Positions 27,348 to 34,764 of a stretch of 64,000 nt of DNA are shown piece by piece. The translations under genes were made by a program, and so were the position numbers. Positions within the stretch are counted from its first letter, which is position 1; every line of letters begins with the position of its first letter. The stretch is from JAUUSJ01 sp964439395 (GTDB lineage Bacteria > Bacillota > Clostridia > Lachnospirales > Lachnospiraceae): NCBI GenBank assembly GCA_964439395.1, contig CAYTNV010000011.1, forward strand, positions 31,928 through 95,927, given 5' to 3'. The notes under the pieces were generated by a model, which worked only from the letters and a program-made list of their open reading frames with translations, made no database searches and had not been told where the DNA came from.

Positions 27348-27379
27348 CTATTAGTATTATTTTTTTATTCCTATTAGTA
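27348..27379. promoter_or_regulatory. Direct CTATTAGTA pair upstream of the XRE gene
   Basis: CTATTAGTA occurs at 27348-27356 and 27371-27379, with start points 23 bases apart, roughly two helical turns. The second copy ends two bases before a promoter -35 box (27382). This placement fits autoregulation by the XRE protein. Confidence 0.45.
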
Positions 27380-27381
27380 AA

Positions 27382-27411
27382 TTGTTTACATCAATTTACA
27401 TATTATACAAT
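27382..27411 (+). promoter_or_regulatory. Promoter of the XRE regulator gene
   Basis: TTGTTT (27382-27387) and TACAAT (27406-27411) are separated by 18 bases, about 65-80 bases before the coding start. The adjacent CTATTAGTA repeats make it a likely regulated promoter. Confidence 0.5.
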
Positions 27412-27492
27412 AAAAGTGTTTCACAAAACCTTATAGTAAAGCTAAATTTTTATACAATTTGGTTTAAAACAAATTTTATGGAGGTGTTTTCT

Positions 27493-27888
27493 CTGAAAAA
27501 AGAAATTAATATCCAAATTGGTCACCGAGTACATGAGGCGAGAACTCAAGCACATCTTTCTCGCGATGAACTGGCAGAAAAATTGAATATCTCTTCTCTA
27601 TTTTTGAGTTATATCGAATCTGGTCAAAAGGGTATGTCTCTCACTACTTTAAGTAATTTATGTAATATTTTAAAAGTTTCCTCAGATTATATCCTTTTAG
27701 GAATTGATAATAGTGATACTGTTTCTAGAAAAAATTTAGAATTAATAATCCACGGACTGGATACTCGTTATCTCCCTCTTATTGAAAATCAAATAAAAAC
27801 TTTGATTCATTCTTTAGAAGACTTAGAAAAAAATGAAAAATATAGTTCTGGAAAGGAAATAAAAATTGAGGATAAAGAATCTCTATAA
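27493..27888 (+). CDS. XRE-family transcriptional regulator
   Basis: The protein of about 130 residues has an N-terminal helix-turn-helix of XRE type (IGHRVHEARTQAHLSRDELA, then ISSLFLSYIESGQKG and LSNLCNILKVSSDYILLG). A helical C-terminus of ~60 residues probably dimerises. The start is odd: GGAGGTG at 27480-27486 sits six bases before a CTG at 27493, whereas the in-frame ATG at 27478 overlaps that site and has none of its own. I therefore favour the CTG start, though 27478 remains possible. It faces the M48-HerA-TNT locus and is likely its repressor. A terminator follows at 27951-27986. Confidence 0.8.
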   Translation: MKKEINIQIGHRVHEARTQAHLSRDELAEKLNISSLFLSYIESGQKGMSLTTLSNLCNILKVSSDYILLGIDNSDTVSRKNLELIIHGLDTRYLPLIENQIKTLIHSLEDLEKNEKYSSGKEIKIEDKESL

Positions 27889-27950
27889 CAGAGGGTATAA
27901 AGTACATGCACCCCAAAAACATGATATAAGAGATAAGGAAAACACAATCA

Positions 27951-27986
27951 AAAAGGGACTGTCATAATTACGACAATCCCTTTTTT
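27951..27986 (+). terminator. Terminator after the XRE gene
   Basis: AAAAGGGACTGTC pairs with CGACAATCCCTTTT, and a run of T follows. It lies about 60 bases after the regulator. The 346-base gap to the hydrogenase gene (27889-28234) otherwise holds only the next terminator and no credible gene. Confidence 0.7.
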
Positions 27987-28164
27987 CATATATTTTTATT
28001 TCTCGATATATTTTTATTTCTCGTTTCTTCACATAAATATTTAACTCTTTACTCTCCATATTCAAAATCCCATTCATTCCTCACTTATAACCTTACAAAT
28101 TTTATAGCAAATCACTAATCCCCAGCTGAAATCCCGAGTCTATCCTTACTCTTCTCCCTTCAAA

Positions 28165-28215
28165 ACACAAAAATGTCACCCCATATATACAAGTTTTTCA
28201 TATATATAGAGTGAC
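28165..28215 (-). terminator. Terminator of the hydrogenase operon
   Basis: On the minus strand GTCACTCTATATATA pairs with TGTATATATGGGGTGAC, and ATTTTTGTGTTTTG follows. It begins about 20 bases after the hydA stop. Confidence 0.7.
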
Positions 28216-28234
28216 CATTTTTCAGTAATACATT

Positions 28235-29941
28235 CTACTTCTTTAGTTTTCCAGTTTGTCTAATCTCATTATGCAAAAGCTTATGCTCCTTGCCCTTCAA
28301 CATGCCTTGATACAATGTCTGAATAATCGGATTCTCATTGGAAAGTTTAATCTGAGCTGCGCGGTCTACATTATAAATTCCTTCAAATCTCGCCTTTTTC
28401 GTTCTAGGTCCAATTGGAAGTGGCTGTCCACCGCCTGCGATACATCCTCTCTTGCAAGCCATCACTTCTACAAAGTCATAATAAACTTCTCCAGACTCAA
28501 GCTTATCTAAAACCTCGGAGGCAGAGCGAAGTCCATTGACAACAGCAATCTTAATCTCTCTCTCACCTAAAGTTACTGTCGCTTCTTTAATGGAGTCTGT
28601 TCCTCGAATTCCTGTAAAACTGATTTTCTCCAAATCCTCCACTTTACTGCTGGCAATTAATCTACGAAGTACGGCCTCTGTCACACCGCCTGTTACACCA
28701 AAAATAGCAGCAGCACCAGAGGAGAGACCAAATGGCATATCAAGCGCCTCAGAAGGCATCCTAGACAAATCAATTCCAGCCTCCTGAATCATTCTTGTCA
28801 CCTCTGTCGTCGTCAATACATAATCCACATTTTTCTCACCGTCTGTATAATGCTCTGGACGAATAATCTCCTCTTTCTTTGCAGTGCAAGGCATAATCGA
28901 TACAACCATCGTCTTTCTTTTATCTTCTTTTTTCATCCTCGCCTCTTCTTTAATAAGAGCTCCAAACATCTGCTGTGGAGAGCAGCATGTGGAAAGGTGC
29001 TTTCTAAACTGTGGATATTTTCTCTCACAAAATTTTACCCATCCTGGACAACAAGATGTAAAGAGCGGCAAATTTTCCCCTTTTTCTAACCTCTCTACTA
29101 GCTCCTTAGCTTCCTCCATAACAGTTAAGTCTGCACCAAAATTTGTGTCATAAATTTCATCAAAGCCCATTCTACGAAGTGCTGCCACAAGCTTGCCAAG
29201 AGAATTTTCTCCCTTTGGAATGCCAAACTGGTCACCGATTGCTACACGAACAGCAGGAGCAATCTGTACGACAACACGGATATTGGGATTTGCAATTGCC
29301 TCCCAGATTGGACGAATATTATATTTTACAGTGATAGCACCAGTTGGACAGGCAACCCGACATTGTCCACAACCGACGCAGTCTGTCTCTGACATTTTGC
29401 GGTCAAACGCTGGCATAACCTGCATATTAGAACCACGATATGCAAAATCCAAAATACCGAGTCCCTGGATTTCATCACAAGTGCGAACACAGTCACCGCA
29501 TAAAATACATTTGTTTTTATCAATAACAATACATTCAGAACTCTCATCAATTGGAACTTGAGGTTTTGTATTTTCAAAGCGAATATAACTTACACCAAGC
29601 TGATGTGCCAAGTTCTGAAGAGTACAGGCACCATTTGTATGACAAGTTGTACAATCTCTACAGTGAGAAGCGAGTAAAAGCTCTAAAATCATCTTTCTAT
29701 GATGTTGAATTCTAGGTGTATTGGTGTAGATGACCATTCCATCTCTTGGAGTCTCAGAACAGGAGGCAAAAATTCTTCCTCTATCATCTTCTACTACACA
29801 CATTCTACAGGCTCCATACGTAGATAACTCAGAATGATAGCAAAAAGTAGGAAGGTCAATTCCTGATTTACGAATGATGGAAAGTACATTTTTCTCATCA
29901 TTAAATGGAACTTTTCTATTATTAATTGTTATATGTTTCAT
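28235..29941 (-). CDS. hydA: [FeFe] hydrogenase catalytic subunit
   Basis: The 568-residue protein has an N-terminal 2Fe-2S domain (CYHSELSTYGACRMC), a His/Cys cluster (HCRDCTTCHTNGAC), two 4Fe-4S sites (CILCGDCVRTC, CVGCGQCRVACP) and the H-cluster domain. The three H-cluster motifs are TSCCPGW, MPCTAKKEE and MACKRGCIAGGGQP. It makes or uses H2. It is the last gene of hydC-hydB-hydA, so the enzyme is an NAD-linked trimer, and such trimers are often electron-bifurcating with ferredoxin. The length is shorter than trimeric HydA proteins with an extra C-terminal 2Fe-2S domain. It sits 16 bases after hydB. Confidence 0.95.
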   Translation of the reverse strand: MKHITINNRKVPFNDEKNVLSIIRKSGIDLPTFCYHSELSTYGACRMCVVEDDRGRIFASCSETPRDGMVIYTNTPRIQHHRKMILELLLASHCRDCTTCHTNGACTLQNLAHQLGVSYIRFENTKPQVPIDESSECIVIDKNKCILCGDCVRTCDEIQGLGILDFAYRGSNMQVMPAFDRKMSETDCVGCGQCRVACPTGAITVKYNIRPIWEAIANPNIRVVVQIAPAVRVAIGDQFGIPKGENSLGKLVAALRRMGFDEIYDTNFGADLTVMEEAKELVERLEKGENLPLFTSCCPGWVKFCERKYPQFRKHLSTCCSPQQMFGALIKEEARMKKEDKRKTMVVSIMPCTAKKEEIIRPEHYTDGEKNVDYVLTTTEVTRMIQEAGIDLSRMPSEALDMPFGLSSGAAAIFGVTGGVTEAVLRRLIASSKVEDLEKISFTGIRGTDSIKEATVTLGEREIKIAVVNGLRSASEVLDKLESGEVYYDFVEVMACKRGCIAGGGQPLPIGPRTKKARFEGIYNVDRAAQIKLSNENPIIQTLYQGMLKGKEHKLLHNEIRQTGKLKK

Positions 29942-29957
29942 TCTTTTATTCCTCCCA

Positions 29958-31844
29958 CTAATCCTCTATATGAATTGCACCAAAGGCGCAGGCATCCTCA
30001 CATGCGCCACATTTAATACAAATACTTGAATCAATCTCATAAGGCTGGCGAATTCTTCCAGAAATTGCTCCAACCGGACAGTTTCTCGCACACTTAGAAC
30101 ATCCCTTACATCTCTCCTTGCTAATAACAAATCTTCGAAGTGCTGTACAGTTATGAGAAATACATTTCTTATCCACAACATGCTGAATATATTCTTCTTT
30201 GAATAATTTAAGTGTACTCATAACAGGCAAAGCTGCACTCTTCCCGAGTCCGCAAAGAGCAGTGTCTGTAATCATATGAGCTAACTCATCGAGCAACTCT
30301 AAATCTTCCAATGTTCCGTTGCCAGCGACAATTCTTTCTAATATCTCAAGCATACGCTTCGTTCCTTCTCTACAAGGAACACATTTTCCACAACTCTCAT
30401 TTTGTGTGAAATTCATGAAAAATCTTGCTACCTCAACCATACAAGTATTATCATCCATAACAACAAGTCCACCTGAGCCAATCATTGCACCCATTTTCTT
30501 TAGAGAATCAAAGTCAAGCGGAACCTCCAAATGTGGAGTAATAAGACATCCTCCAGATGGTCCTCCAATCTGTACTGCCTTAAACTTTCCGTCACCCTTA
30601 ATTCCTCCGCCGATATCGTAAATTACCTCACGCAGAGTAGTTCCCATTGGAACCTCGATAAGTCCTGTATTTTTTACACTTCCAGTAAGAGCAAACGCCT
30701 TTGTTCCTGGACTTTTTTCAGGTCCGATTGTCTTATACCATTTTGCACCCTTATTAATAATCATCGGCACATTTGCATAAGTTTCTACATTATTCAAGAC
30801 AGTTGGTTTTGCGAAAAGTCCCTGTTCAACTGTACGAGGTGGTTTTACTCTTGGCATACCGCGGTTTCCCTCGATAGACGCTGTAAGAGCACTTCCCTCA
30901 CCACAGACAAACGCACCCGCTCCACGGTTAATATGTAAGTGAAAGGAAAAGTCAGTTCCTAAAATATTGTCACCGAGAAGTCCTCTCTCCTTAGCCTGAG
31001 CAATAGCAAGTTTTAATCTGCTAATCGCAAGAGGATACTCCGCACGCACATAAATATATCCTTCCTGTGCGCCTGTTGCATAGGCTGCAATCATCATACC
31101 CTCTATCATTTTATGGGGATCTCCCTCCATAATGCTTCGATCCATAAATGCACCAGGATCTCCCTCATCACCATTACAGACAACATAGCGAATGCTCTCT
31201 TTTTGACCTGCCACTTGTTTCCATTTATATCCAGTCTGAAAGCCACCGCCTCCACGTCCTCTTAGATTAGATTCTAAAACTTCATCAATCACTTCCTGTG
31301 GTGTCATTTCAAATAAAGCTTTCTCAAGAGCCGTGTATCCTCCGACAGCGATTGCCTCCTCAACATGCTCTGCGTCAATATGACCACAGTTTTCAAGAAC
31401 AATTCTTGTCTGCTTTTTATAAAATGGAATTTCCTCCTGCTTTTGATATTCAATTCCATCTTGCTTGTATAAGAGGTGGCGAATAATCTCTCCTTTTTTT
31501 ATTGTCCTCTCAAAAATAGCCTCACAATCATCTGGTGAAACTTTCGTATATAAGATTCCCATCGGCTCAATTCTCATGAGAGGTCCCATCTCACAAAATC
31601 CGTGGCATCCGCTCTTTTTAATATGAACCTCACCATCTCCGTGAGCAATCTCTGCTCCAAACTTCACTTCAATCTCAGGATGATCTGATACAAGCTTACA
31701 CATTTTATCGTAGATTTGCCCTGATCCACCCGCTAAACATCCAGTTCCCGCACAAATTAAAATTCTACACGTACTTTTTTCTATTTTTTCTTTCGAATTT
31801 ACTCGAATTTCATCTAATTTCTGTCTGTTTGCAATTTTTTCCAT
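29958..31844 (-). CDS. hydB: Hydrogenase NADH-binding flavoprotein subunit (NuoF-like)
   Basis: The 628-residue protein has an N-terminal thioredoxin-like 2Fe-2S domain (CAGTGCLAGG, then CHGFCEMGP). A NuoF-like core follows with NADH and FMN sites (GRGGGGFQTG; CNGDEGDPGAF), and a 4Fe-4S site (SCGKCVPCREGT). The C-terminus has a two-cluster ferredoxin domain (CKGCSKCARNCP; CIKCGACEDACAFGAI). This is the standard layout of HydB of trimeric hydrogenases, which moves electrons between NAD(H), ferredoxin and HydA. It lies 3 bases after hydC and 16 before hydA. The length is normal for the family and no residue looks lost. Confidence 0.95.
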   Translation of the reverse strand: MEKIANRQKLDEIRVNSKEKIEKSTCRILICAGTGCLAGGSGQIYDKMCKLVSDHPEIEVKFGAEIAHGDGEVHIKKSGCHGFCEMGPLMRIEPMGILYTKVSPDDCEAIFERTIKKGEIIRHLLYKQDGIEYQKQEEIPFYKKQTRIVLENCGHIDAEHVEEAIAVGGYTALEKALFEMTPQEVIDEVLESNLRGRGGGGFQTGYKWKQVAGQKESIRYVVCNGDEGDPGAFMDRSIMEGDPHKMIEGMMIAAYATGAQEGYIYVRAEYPLAISRLKLAIAQAKERGLLGDNILGTDFSFHLHINRGAGAFVCGEGSALTASIEGNRGMPRVKPPRTVEQGLFAKPTVLNNVETYANVPMIINKGAKWYKTIGPEKSPGTKAFALTGSVKNTGLIEVPMGTTLREVIYDIGGGIKGDGKFKAVQIGGPSGGCLITPHLEVPLDFDSLKKMGAMIGSGGLVVMDDNTCMVEVARFFMNFTQNESCGKCVPCREGTKRMLEILERIVAGNGTLEDLELLDELAHMITDTALCGLGKSAALPVMSTLKLFKEEYIQHVVDKKCISHNCTALRRFVISKERCKGCSKCARNCPVGAISGRIRQPYEIDSSICIKCGACEDACAFGAIHIED

Positions 31845-31847
31845 ATC

Positions 31848-32321
31848 CTATTCCTCCCTAAGCTCTTTAAGCAGCTCACTCGCCGCGTCTGGTGTCATCG
31901 CTGGGTGTACGGTATCATTTACCATAAGGACAGGGGCCAATCCACAAGCACCAAGACAAGATACTGTCTCCACTGTAAACAACATATCGTCTGTTGTCAC
32001 TTTATCTTTCGAGAGACCTAAATCACTATAAATTCGCTCCAAAATTGGAATAGACTTTCTCACGTGACAGGCTGTTCCGTCACATACTTTAATCACATAT
32101 TTTCCTTTTGGTTCAAAAGAAAAATTTTCATAAAATGTCGCCACACTAAATGCCTTCGCCTCTGTAATATTAATTTTTTTTGCTACATAAGAAAGCAATT
32201 CGGGCGGAAGATAGCGATATTCACTTTGAATATCCTGAATGATAGGGATTAACGATGCGTCTTTGGCACCGTAATGCTCGATAATCTCATCGGCCTTGTC
32301 ATAATACTTTTGCTCTAACAT
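31848..32321 (-). CDS. hydC: Hydrogenase 2Fe-2S thioredoxin-like subunit (NuoE-like)
   Basis: The 157-residue protein shows the NuoE/HydC fold: a helical start (IIQDIQSEYRYLP), then the 2Fe-2S ligands in CDGTACHVRKS and CLGACGLAPV. It is the first gene of the operon and starts 78 bases downstream of a well-formed promoter with a Rex-like operator. It passes electrons between the flavin subunit and the rest of the complex. The ATG is preceded by AAGGAGGAG. Confidence 0.95.
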   Translation of the reverse strand: MLEQKYYDKADEIIEHYGAKDASLIPIIQDIQSEYRYLPPELLSYVAKKINITEAKAFSVATFYENFSFEPKGKYVIKVCDGTACHVRKSIPILERIYSDLGLSKDKVTTDDMLFTVETVSCLGACGLAPVLMVNDTVHPAMTPDAASELLKELREE

Positions 32322-32398
32322 GGGCTCCTCCTTTTATATTCCTTACTTTAACCAAACCTTTTGTCATATTTACAATGATATGCCCTTATATGTCATTT

Positions 32399-32427
32399 AT
32401 TATAACGAATTTCTATACAAAATACAA
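32399..32427 (-). promoter_or_regulatory. hyd operon promoter
   Basis: On the minus strand TTGTAT (32422-32427), 17 bases, TATAAT (32399-32404). This is close to the vegetative consensus and lies about 75 bases upstream of hydC. Confidence 0.7.
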
Positions 32428-32433
32428 TATTTT

Positions 32434-32452
32434 TCGTTATTTTTTTAACATT
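32434..32452. promoter_or_regulatory. Rex-like operator upstream of the hyd promoter
   Basis: On the minus strand TGTTAAAAAAATAACGA fits the Rex consensus TTGTTAANNNNTTAACAA in its GTTA(N6)TAAC core. It sits seven bases upstream of the -35 box. Rex senses NADH/NAD+ and often controls fermentative hydrogenase operons in Firmicutes. Some of the match is AT-rich chance. Confidence 0.45.
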
Positions 32453-32510
32453 TTTTAGTTATATTCCTCGTATTTTTCTTGTTTTAATGAATTATTATAT
32501 CAATTTTTGC

Positions 32511-32554
32511 CAAAAAACAAAAGGAATGACTACTTTTTATCATCTAGTCGCTCC
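32511..32554 (-). terminator. Terminator after the zinc phospholipase C-like gene
   Basis: On the minus strand GGAGCGACTA pairs with TAGTCATTCC (two G-U or mismatched positions), and TTTTGTTTTTTGG follows. It lies about 75 bases after the gene's stop. Confidence 0.6.
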
Positions 32555-32628
32555 TCTTATAAATATTTTTTTAACAATTTTTTTTGCACATCACTCAATT
32601 TTTACGATATTAAAATAAAAATTTTTTA

Positions 32629-33462
32629 TTATTTAGAATCCTCTTTCTTCGTCTCAATCCTCAAGCCCCCAAAGTCAAACTGACAAAGTCTCTCAAAAAC
32701 AGGAATATCCGCTCCACTCTCAATTCCATTCCAAATAATTTTTTCCCATAAAGCGGTTTCTTCCACAACCTCCTCTAGCATCGTATATAACCTAGCGCTC
32801 TTTTTATCAAACTTCTTTTGCATACGTTCCCAATAAAAATGGCGATTCCACTTTGGATAAAGACCAAATTTCTTTGTCAGACTTAAAATAAGTTTTCTCT
32901 TAAACTCTCTTGGTGCATAGAAAAATCGCTTTGCTGCCACATACAAAATCATGCTACTATAAATATATAAGCAATTCACCCAAGGATACATATGATTTAC
33001 TGTTTTTATCACTCTTGTCTTAAGAGGTAAAAGTTTATAAAATGGATACTCTCCTGGTATCTTTTTATCTAGTTTTACTAAATATTGATCAAATGCCTTC
33101 TCCGTATCTGCGTGAGAATACCCCTCTTCCTTCCACGCATTCACGTAAGGATGGCATTGGCTATCCAACATAAAATGACATAAAAATCCAAGTAAATATA
33201 CTGATTCTGGGCTTTCCACCCCCTTTTCTTGAACGATACCAATTACTTTTTCTAAATATGTATATAAAGATTGTCTATGAATGCGATGCCCCATTTTCTT
33301 TATTTTCTTTCCAGTTGGTATATTACAAAAAAACATAAAGTCTGGTCCTTGTAATCCCCATTTATAACAATCTTCATACTGTTTTATACACTCTCTTATT
33401 CTCTCTGGAAGCTGCTCCCTTACTTTTTCACCAAAGACATCATGGGCATATAAACACGGCAT
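32629..33462 (-). CDS. Zinc-dependent phospholipase C-like protein
   Basis: I start at the ATG at 33460-33462 (MPCLYAHDVFGEKV), which has GGAG upstream; an in-frame start at 33492 adds ten residues and is weaker. The ~277-residue protein has the histidine pattern of the bacterial zinc phospholipase C family: an early YAHDVFG, QGPDFMFF, and LLGFLCHFMLDSQCHPYVNAW. There is no signal peptide, so it may act in the cytoplasm, as many clostridial relatives annotated this way appear to. The biochemical role is unproven, and the family contains proteins with no shown lipase activity. It is monocistronic, flanked by terminators. Confidence 0.75.
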   Translation of the reverse strand: MPCLYAHDVFGEKVREQLPERIRECIKQYEDCYKWGLQGPDFMFFCNIPTGKKIKKMGHRIHRQSLYTYLEKVIGIVQEKGVESPESVYLLGFLCHFMLDSQCHPYVNAWKEEGYSHADTEKAFDQYLVKLDKKIPGEYPFYKLLPLKTRVIKTVNHMYPWVNCLYIYSSMILYVAAKRFFYAPREFKRKLILSLTKKFGLYPKWNRHFYWERMQKKFDKKSARLYTMLEEVVEETALWEKIIWNGIESGADIPVFERLCQFDFGGLRIETKKEDSK

Positions 33463-33584
33463 ACTTTTTCTCCTCTCTTTTATATCTATCACATAAACAT
33501 ATATAGTTATTATGTTTATTGTACTAGTTTTTTGTCAGTTTTACAATGAATTTTTATAAGAAAGAGGAAACAAAAATTACATAG

Positions 33585-33617
33585 AAAAAGAGCCGATGTA
33601 AAACACCAGCTCTTTTT
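33585..33617. terminator. Hairpin terminator (AAAAAGAGC...GCTCTTTTT)
   Basis: A GC-containing stem with A and T runs on both sides can act in either direction. It lies between the phospholipase C-like gene and the CorA-type gene, and could protect the former from read-through. Confidence 0.6.
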
Positions 33618-33663
33618 CTCCATTTTACCAGCCCAATAAGGACATAACTATATGTGAAAAACT

Positions 33664-33714
33664 TAAAAAAGATGAGATTAAGAGAACCCTCACCAATACG
33701 AAACCTAATCTCTC
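33664..33714 (-). terminator. Terminator after the CorA-type gene
   Basis: On the minus strand GAGATTAG pairs with TTAATCTC over a long loop, and ATCTTTTTTAAG follows. It lies 110-160 bases after the gene's stop. Nothing else is visible in the 364-base gap. Confidence 0.5.
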
Positions 33715-33826
33715 TTTTTTCTAGTCAACACCACCTAACTATTTTGTTATTATACAGGATTTTGATCATATTTACAAGTTAAATTTTCTTACTGTTCATT
33801 TTTTCGTCAACGATAACTTATTCTCT

Positions 33827-34738
33827 TCATAAAATTTTTTTCTTCTTAAAGAAAATGATAATAACAGTAATGACCACTGCACTTAATATAATAACTCCTG
33901 GATATCCATTTGTCAGTTCTGGCATATTTTGGAAGTTCATGCCATACCATCCTGTAATCAAGGTAAGCGGAAAGAAGATAGTAGAGATCACCGTTAAAAA
34001 TTGCATATTGGCATTTTGTTTCGCATCAACTTCAGCTTGATAAGCATCTCTTACCTGCTGCGCATATTCAAGAAGATGCATTGTCTTATCCATAAGCCGT
34101 TCTGCCCGGTCTGTAATAATACCAAAATATTTTAATTGCTTTTTTGCAAAGAAACTATTTTCATTTTCCTCCAACTCTTTTCCGATATCTGAAATTTGAT
34201 CATAATAACCTCGCAATGTCAAAAGCTCTTTTCGAATTGGCATAATTTCACTCTGAAAATCTTCGATATCTCCTGCCATGACATCTTCTTCCATCTCCAT
34301 AATTCTTCTCTCATATCGTCCAAGTAAACTGAAATCTCGACTAATAAATTCTGAGAAAAAATTATAAATAAACTTCTCCTTTGTTCGTCCTGGATTTGTC
34401 TTTTTTCGTCTCATTCTCTTAATTAATCGAAAAGAAAAATCTTGATCATCTACAAGCACAATATGTCTTTTATTAATGAAAAACAAAATTCTATACTGGC
34501 TTCCAAGCACATCTAAGAGCTTTGGGATACAAAGTGTTCCCGCCAAACATTCTTGCATCGTCTCCACTTTACAAAGTCCAGCCTCTTCCATTCTGATTTC
34601 GCCCTCATATACAATTCCAGCAAGCTCTAGTACTTTTTTAGCTTCTTTTGAAGTTGTCAAAAAAACGGCCGAAGGTGGAATTTCCATCTGCTCCGATAAT
34701 GGTAATGCTTCTAACGTATCTCCTAGTATAAAAATCAT
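33827..34738 (-). CDS. CorA-type divalent cation transporter
   Basis: The 303-residue protein has a long soluble N-terminal part with helical segments (RYERRIMEMEEDVMAGD, LRGYYDQISDIGKELEENE). Near the C-terminus are two membrane segments. The first ends in the CorA signature YGMNF (GMN), followed by NMPEL, and a basic tail closes the chain. CorA proteins form pentamers that admit Mg2+ or other divalent cations. It sits 26 bases after the zinc-finger protein gene. The substrate metal cannot be read from the sequence. The N-terminus differs from classic CorA, so I leave the symbol blank. Confidence 0.85.
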   Translation of the reverse strand: MIFILGDTLEALPLSEQMEIPPSAVFLTTSKEAKKVLELAGIVYEGEIRMEEAGLCKVETMQECLAGTLCIPKLLDVLGSQYRILFFINKRHIVLVDDQDFSFRLIKRMRRKKTNPGRTKEKFIYNFFSEFISRDFSLLGRYERRIMEMEEDVMAGDIEDFQSEIMPIRKELLTLRGYYDQISDIGKELEENENSFFAKKQLKYFGIITDRAERLMDKTMHLLEYAQQVRDAYQAEVDAKQNANMQFLTVISTIFFPLTLITGWYGMNFQNMPELTNGYPGVIILSAVVITVIIIFFKKKKIL

Positions 34739-34764
34739 TTGTTTCTCACTTCCTTTTTTATTAT

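Noticed and set aside
27883..28077. 64-codon minus-strand frame after the XRE gene
   Set aside because: It spans a terminator hairpin, has low-complexity repeats and no credible ribosome-binding site.
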